Part shown: one piece after another, positions 59,318 to 64,000 of the stretch
Layout of the letters: each line of letters starts with the position of its first letter
Numbering within the stretch: the stretch's first letter is position 1
Origin: Enoplosus armatus
Taxonomy: Eukaryota; Chordata; Actinopteri; Centrarchiformes; Enoplosidae
Direction of reading: 5' to 3'
NCBI RefSeq assembly: GCF_043641665.1
Contig: NC_092183.1
Coordinates: 21,271,501 to 21,335,500, forward strand
Length of the DNA stretch: 64,000 nt
The notes under the pieces: model-generated
The model's database searches: none
Seen by the model: only the letters and a program-made list of their open reading frames with translations
What the model was told of the DNA's origin: nothing
Translations under genes and position numbers: made by a program

Positions 59318-61215
59318 ACACAGGCGATTAATACATTTTAAGTTACAATCCACACAGGTGAAAGGGCCTGAATGTGTCACGCTGACTTTATCATCGCTAC
59401 AGTCTCAGTTTTATTCTTCCTGAGATCAACAGGAAGCTGTAGGGAGTTTGTTTTGTTGCTGCTTTCACACCTTGATGGTTTCAGGTTGCATTTGCCGGTT
59501 CCATTCAGAAACTTTTTTTGGGGGGTCAATTCTACCCCTCGGGACGGGAGGGAAAAAAAGCAGAAAGAAAGTTTTCGGTTCACTGTTCCCAGAGACCAAA
59601 TCAAAGATGGGCAGTGAGAGTAAACCCTGTCAGTTCCCCTTGTTTCTATGGAAATTGACACTGAGTTTGGCTGAAGAGCTGAGAGAGAGAGAGCACGTTC
59701 TCCCATGTGTCTCCACTGTCCACTGCTGACTTAATCATGCAAAGTGTTCACATCTGAGGTGTGGCAGCTGACACAGACATGGTTTGAGGAAAACATCAGC
59801 ATAGTGGAACCTTAGTAAACACACTAAAATGTAGCAATGTTACGCCTCTCTAGCGGATTATTGGAAAATCCACTAATCAAACACTGAGCAACGGGATTAG
59901 CCGGTGGTGGGAAGTAAATACAGAGAACTCACTGTTTTTGAGTCCAACTCGTGCCTGGTTTGGGCCAAAACTTTATCCACGCCGGCCTGATCAACAAAGG
60001 TGACGAATCCAAACCCTCTGCAGACATAGGGAGGGGGGGTGTGGGGGGGTATTAATGACACAGAAACTGATGTTGACATGTAATGATACGTTATGAGCAG
60101 GCAGGAATCACGGAGGTCAGATAAACTTTCAGCTCCGGCAGAGAAGCCGGGCTCACAGCTCCCTCACCTCGAGCGCTTAGTAACCGGATCTCGCATCACC
60201 ATACACTCCTTCACCTCGCCGTACTTGCAGAAGTACTCCTTCAAGCCCTCTGAGAAACACAACAAGGAGGAGAGAAGACACGGTCACCGATGAATCACGA
60301 GAAAGGACAACTTTTTAATAGAAAATCAGCGAGCACTTTGGCTAGTCCAACTTTTTCACCCTGCTGAGATTTCTCTCACCAAATTTCATCCTTTTTTCAA
60401 TTAAATGTGTCAAACATAAAAGGACCTGTGATCAGGACTCCAACAAACGCAAAATTACATAATAATCTAAACAAAAATAATCCTCATCTTTTTACAAACT
60501 GAGTAGTAGTAGTAGTAGTAGTAGTAGTATTTCACCCTTTTTAATGAGCTTTTAAGAATCACTCATTCGTTCTATGGTAGTTCTGAATGGGCACATTCAT
60601 TCTGGAGCAGGATTCATATTCAAAACTCAAAAAAAAAAGAGAAAACAAACAAACAACTTCAATGTAAGCAAACAGAAATATTAAGAAATACAGCTTTTTC
60701 CAAATAAGTTTCCCATAGTTCCACCTGGTCCAGGGTTTTTCAACACATAGTTGCATTTTATGAGAACTAGTGGTGGAAAAAGATTTACCTTGTGTTGTTT
60801 GCCAGCTGAGTCCACCTATGAACATTTTGCTGTGGGGAAAAAAAAAAAAAAAAGAGAGAAAATATAATAAATGTACATATTCATTAAAGGAGGATTGAGT
60901 GAGTTTAATGCGTCTGGGCTCACACAGTAAGACAAAGTCGTTATTGAGGCTCTGGGAGTGTAATCCTGGAGGTAAAGACAGAATGTGACAGTGTACCATC
61001 TCTGATTTTACATGAAGGCTCTCTGTGTGGAGGTGTGCGAGTCTGGCTGCAGACCAGAGTCTCCACGCAGAATGCCAGGTTTGTTCCTGAGGTGCGTGAG
61101 CAGAGGTAGGAAAGAAAGAGTTTCAAAAAGGGGGGGGAAAAAAGTTTTTTCGTTACCAGGGGTCGTGGGGGGAGTCCGCGGTGGACAGGCTGCTCTGGCT
61201 CCCTTCCGTCTCCAT
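45102..61215 (-). CDS. msi1: Musashi RNA-binding protein 1
   Basis: Fourteen exons: 61157-61215, 60789-60829, 60168-60249, 59933-60017, 54745-54786, 53223-53315, 49898-49946, 49324-49406, 49115-49232, 47741-47821, 46570-46626, 46147-46209, 45626-45780, 45102-45143. They total 349 aa (human 362). Musashi-1 binds UAG-containing 3'UTRs and represses translation (for example of numb) in neural stem cells. RRM1 starts [13 protein letters not shown] (RNP2) and carries [10 protein letters not shown] (RNP1). RRM2 starts [16 protein letters not shown] and carries [10 protein letters not shown]. Between them is [14 protein letters not shown]. The C-terminal half keeps [30 protein letters not shown] with an eight-Ala run, and the end [13 protein letters not shown]. 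The start METEGSQ matches the vertebrate N-terminus; an in-frame upstream ATG exists. The 5.1-kb and 3.3-kb introns carry candidate enhancers. Confidence 0.97.
45460..45545. mobile_element. Fragment of the foldback repeat family seen in hps4
   Basis: ACTGGAAACAGGGGGAAACA, GCTAGCCTGGCTCTGTCCAA and AGGTAACAATCTGCC match one arm of the element at 16850-17287. Only part of one arm is present, in the last intron of msi1. Confidence 0.75.
46685..46706. repeat. (CA)n microsatellite in msi1 intron
   Basis: A short CA tract lies 59 bp upstream, in msi1 sense, of the exon at 46570-46626. Confidence 0.85.
49527..49549. repeat. Poly-C tract in msi1 intron
   Basis: About 19 C in a row, followed by C-rich sequence; a G-rich run at about 49768-49791 lies 240 bp away. 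Confidence 0.85.
49630..49755. promoter_or_regulatory. Candidate enhancer in msi1 intron 7 with homeodomain core
   Basis: Flanked by simple repeats, this non-repetitive 125 bp holds the palindromic homeodomain site CTAATTAG (49708-49715), a nearby AGATTAAC, and AATCGATCA. Its complexity and motif density stand out from the surrounding low-complexity intron. Function is inferred only. Confidence 0.35.
50798..50839. repeat. (CA)n microsatellite
   Basis: A pure CA tract of about 40 bp in the intron between msi1 exons 6 and 7. Confidence 0.95.
51053..51103. repeat. (GT)n microsatellite
   Basis: A pure GT tract of about 50 bp lies in the same msi1 intron, about 215 bp from a CA tract on the same strand. 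The two are complementary and could pair in the transcript. Confidence 0.95.
51268..51330. mobile_element. Fragment of a widespread teleost SINE-like repeat
   Basis: CATTTAGCAGACACTTTTAT followed by CCAAG is the core of a very common fish interspersed repeat (usual form TTAGCAGACGCTTTTATCC). Only a fragment is recognisable; its outer limits are unclear. Confidence 0.6.
52545..52574. repeat. Poly-C rich tracts in msi1 intron
   Basis: A C run at about 52557-52573 and another at about 52243-52256 lie in the same intron; a (CTC)n tract is at about 52901-52947. Confidence 0.85.
52620..52740. promoter_or_regulatory. Candidate neural enhancer in msi1 intron 6
   Basis: Within 120 bp lie a SOX core ACAATGG (52640-52646), a perfect RFX X-box GTCACCACGGTAAC (52656-52669), an E-box CAGCTG (52698-52703), ATTAATT, and an OTX-type TAATCC (52729-52734). 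SOX, RFX, bHLH and homeodomain sites together fit a neural progenitor enhancer, as expected for msi1, but this is motif inference. Confidence 0.45.
55371..55797. mobile_element. Dispersed percomorph repeat (non-coding)
   Basis: The block containing CATTGACTTCCATTGTATTG, CTCAAAACCTGGCAAGGAAA and GGGTAGCTCCCTCCAGGTGT, ending in TTTGGGTGAAACAAC, is a repeat I recognise as common in percomorph genomes. It has the size and lack of coding capacity of a MITE. It lies in the large intron between msi1 exons 4 and 5. Confidence 0.65.
55898..55931. repeat. (GT)n microsatellite
   Basis: A GT tract in the large msi1 intron; (CA)n tracts also occur at about 56955-56981. Confidence 0.9.
56138..56164. repeat. 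Poly-G tract
   Basis: A G run of more than 20 interrupted by a single T, within GC-rich intron sequence. Such a tract could form a G-quadruplex on the plus strand. Confidence 0.85.
57822..57841. repeat. Poly-C tract
   Basis: About 19 C in the large msi1 intron, bordering a non-repetitive stretch (about 57580-58070). Confidence 0.85.
59268..59314. repeat. (CA)n microsatellite
   Basis: A pure CA tract of about 44 bp lies about 620 bp downstream, in msi1 sense, of exon 4. Confidence 0.95.
60505..60530. repeat. (AGT)n microsatellite
   Basis: Eight or more tandem AGT units in the msi1 intron between exons 2 and 3. Confidence 0.9.
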
Positions 61216-61560
61216 TCCGTGTCCTCGCTGTGTTTTTGTGAGTGAGTGCTGCGTGTGTCCGATGGCCGAGCCGTGCGGGAGAACAGGCGGAGAGTGAGTG
61301 AGAGGAGCTGGGCGGGTTTGGCCCGGGGTGACAGAGAGGGGAGCGGGCCAGATGCAGGCTGGGACAGACTCCACCTCCTCCTCCACCTCCTCCTCCTCCT
61401 CCTCCTCCTCCTCCAGTCAGTCCCCGCTGCTGTCTCTCATCCCACCGCCGAGGCACGCGGCTCCGTCGTCAGGGCTGCAGCTCTCTACCGCACCGCTTCC
61501 GCTGCAGCCTTTCAAATTAAAGGCATGGGGGAGTGTTTTTTCAGAAGCAGCACTGACCAC
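61216..61560 (-). promoter_or_regulatory. msi1: CpG-rich 5'UTR and promoter of msi1
   Basis: CpG density is high upstream of the msi1 ATG, with a (CTC)n/(GAG)n tract at about 61374-61412 that reads GGA repeats on the msi1 sense strand. No TATA box is seen, which fits a CpG-island promoter. Several in-frame and out-of-frame upstream ATGs are present. Confidence 0.6.
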
Positions 61561-64000
61561 ATGGGCTTTCATAATCAGGGATGGGTAGTACTTTGTGAAG
61601 TTTTTTTTATAGAGGAATGTAATCAGTGATATTTACGTAAAGTGACTACTGGATCAACTAAACTGATTACTGTTTAGTTTGAATGAGGTGACTAACTGTT
61701 ATGAAACGTTATGAAACAATATAGGGTGTTCAACCAATGCACATTCCCTCTCTGTCAGTAAGTGAATAAAGGCCTATTGCCATTTTACCGCTCTACATTA
61801 TGATTAATAGACCTGTAATTACAGTAGTTTTCTTGTTTGATATTGTCTGTTCTGAGTGATCTGAGCCAGCAGCAGGCTAGTCTTTCCTGGGATGAACTTT
61901 TAGTCCTGCACTCTTAAAAAACAAAAGTAGAACAAGGAACACATCAAATTTCATATTATTTCATGTCAAAGTTGGAGATATGACCAGAGTTGTCCAATTC
62001 TGTTATAAAGCAAAACATAACATATAGAGATTAAGTATATTACTTATAAAATATGTATTCCTGCGATACTATGTGATTTTTAAAAAAAAGTATCTTTTTA
62101 TAAGATAAAAGAGATTTACCTCACTGAATTGAAAGGAACCACCACACTTGGAAAAGTCGGTGTCAAAAAAAGATTGACCATTAAGCCTTTATTATGAAGG
62201 CAGAATCTTCTAACTTCCGGTCACCTTCTGGCTAGTTTTGACTACCTTGACGCACTTTCCATTCCACTTCAGAGGAAGCGTCAACAGCCACAAAGTACAG
62301 TGTCAAGAACTAATGTGTAATTTTGTCTCGTAACCGTTTTTGAGAGGTCTCGTCTTGCAAAAACCTCTGACACACTATGACACACCACATGTCAATGCAA
62401 ATTGTATTTTTTTTTTTTTTTGTTGTTGTCAGGAAATTAATATCATGTGCTATTAATTCAATCTGGTAAAACTAAAAATTATACCACAGACACAACTTTT
62501 ACAGGCCACGTTGTAGGTTACCCTGTTCACGGAAAGGTCAGTCAAGCCACAACTATTAACTTCCAGTAGCCTGTTTAAATAATATTAAGTCAAAACGAAG
62601 CCGATGTTTCTCTAATATGAAGGCCCACTACTCCTTTAATGTACCCACAGGCTCTAATAGTGTGTCTGAGGTGCTTCAGTGACAATTACTTTATGGTATG
62701 TTTCACTGATATTAACTGATCTATTAACTATAGCTTAATTGATTAGTATCAGTGCTGAACATCACCACAAACATTGTGTTTGTCTGGTTTAATACACCCT
62801 CCATACTGCAAACCGGCTTATGCAATGAGGTATAACAAGAGGTTTGTGTGCTGTGTGCTCATTCATTGCTGGGGTTTAAGTATTTAATTAGTTCCAAAGC
62901 CAGCTCCAGCTAATCTTCTCAACACTGACTCAACATGTGACCAATGTTAAGGCCAATCAATAGCCCGCGCCACTCAAAGACAATGACAGCTTTGACTTAT
63001 GGTGGGTGTAAAATTGACGCCGTCCCACCCGAAGGCTCAGAGTTTGGTGCAAAGTTTGGACCGTGACGTCTGGAGATTAGGAGTCTTTTTCGAGCAACAC
63101 GCTCAAAATACACACGTATCTGTAAGGCAATCAATCCGAGCAACAACACCAAGCTCAGAGTGTGTAACGCAGGATGTTTGGGCACAGATTTAGATTTGTG
63201 ATTGTCCTCTCTAACACACTTTATCCTCGCTGAGTGCTGCAGCCAGTGTCCTGCCGAGCACACAGGCCTACTCTATCCTCTGCAGACGAGCAGATGAAGC
63301 TCTGGAAGTGGGACAGGGGCTATTTGGACAGGAATTAAGGGGTGTGTTAAATTTCTGCATGCATGATCAATGGGGTTGAATGGCAGGGATGGGGATGGTG
63401 TGTGTGTGTGTGTCGGGGAGGGGGGGGGGCAAGCGGTGAGAACACAGACAGAGGCAGCCAGCAATGGCTCACTAATGAGAGATGGACAGTGTGGATTGTA
63501 TCTCATTACCAATCAACATGGCTTTGAGTTCTCTGGAGAGGGAAAATGCAAGCTCTAATGTGTGCTGCATGTGGTGCGTTTTGATAAACCCAGCTTGTGT
63601 GGCGGAGCATTAGTCACAGCGGTATCTGAGCTGTTGGAAATCCACACACATTGCCCTCTGTCCGTTTTGGTGAGGAGTTTTCTCTGAATGGTACAATGGG
63701 ACTTAATTACAGGTCAGTGGCATGTCTCAGGGAGATAGAGGGAGCTCTGTTACCCTTCCAAATACAGTATAATGCCATCTTCCCAAGGGTGGGGTGGGGT
63801 AACAAGAGCTCTACACAAAAAGGTGCTGATAGGCTGAACCTGAGAATGGTATAAGGTGATCCAGGCAGAGAAAGTGAGCGTTTTACACTGAAAGAGGGAG
63901 AGAAAAGATAAAGGACTACATTAAGTCTCAAAGGTTTTCTCCCATTCAGTTTGCCCTCTTTCCTTTCAGGCCGCTTCCAACTTATCATTCCTGCCAACTT
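61561..64000. other. Region upstream of msi1
   Basis: No gene is seen. Possible MITE-like ends flank about 62175-62640 (TTATGAAGGC at one side, ATATGAAGGCCCACTACTCC at the other), but I cannot name the family. A short GT tract and G run lie at about 63397-63430. Confidence 0.45.

Noticed and set aside
60941..61456. A 171-codon minus-strand open frame with a poly-Gly stretch
   Set aside because: The Gly run is the GGA repeat of the msi1 5'UTR, and the frame crosses msi1 exon 1 out of phase.
1..64000. Search for a CRISPR array, operon, bacterial defence island, toxin-antitoxin pair or viral genome
   Set aside because: The window is intron-rich vertebrate chromosome. No spaced direct repeats of array type, no polycistronic layout and no viral structural or replication gene were seen.

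Overview
This window is nuclear DNA from a bony fish, most likely a percomorph teleost. The evidence is GT-AG introns, long (CA)n/(GT)n tracts, teleost-type LINE, SINE and foldback repeats, and proteins close to vertebrate orthologues. No prokaryotic, CRISPR or organellar sequence is visible. All gene calls come from reading spliced exons directly. The exon sums close in frame for every complete gene: mlec 286 aa, unknown secreted protein 306, hps4 621, Myb/SANT gene 249, cox6a1 111, C-type lectin 236, pla2g1b 149, prkab1 268, tmem233 101, msi1 349.

Layout: the last two exons of cabp1 (+, 105-294); mlec (+, 3905-6881) with a long 3'UTR; an unrecognised secreted protein (-, 11389-13289); hps4 (-, 14669-19470); a Myb/SANT-like DNA-binding gene (-, 22139-23780); cox6a1 (-, 25220-27051); a C-type lectin (+, 28389-29701); a decayed phospholipase A2 copy (-, 29879-31352); intact pla2g1b (+, 32308-33451); prkab1 (-, 34212-37540); a LINE relic (39110-40210); tmem233 (-, 41107-42497); msi1 (-, 45102-61215) with large introns; and about 2.8 kb upstream of msi1.

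The gene set largely matches human 12q24.23-q24.31 (CABP1, MLEC, COX6A1, PLA2G1B, MSI1, PRKAB1, TMEM233), reshuffled, plus hps4, whose human orthologue is on 22q12. The genes are functionally unrelated neighbours (ER glycan quality control, organelle biogenesis, respiration, digestion, AMPK, neural RNA binding). They are not an operon-like or dedicated system, and I found no convincing new multi-gene system.

The items most worth a second look are the inverted, catalytically dead pla2g1b duplicate next to the live gene; the unrecognised secreted protein; the lectin sitting inside the otherwise conserved block; a perfect 38-bp palindrome in the hps4 3'UTR; two perfect RFX X-box matches (one upstream of mlec, one in a candidate enhancer inside msi1); and a long GT tract pressed against an mlec splice acceptor.
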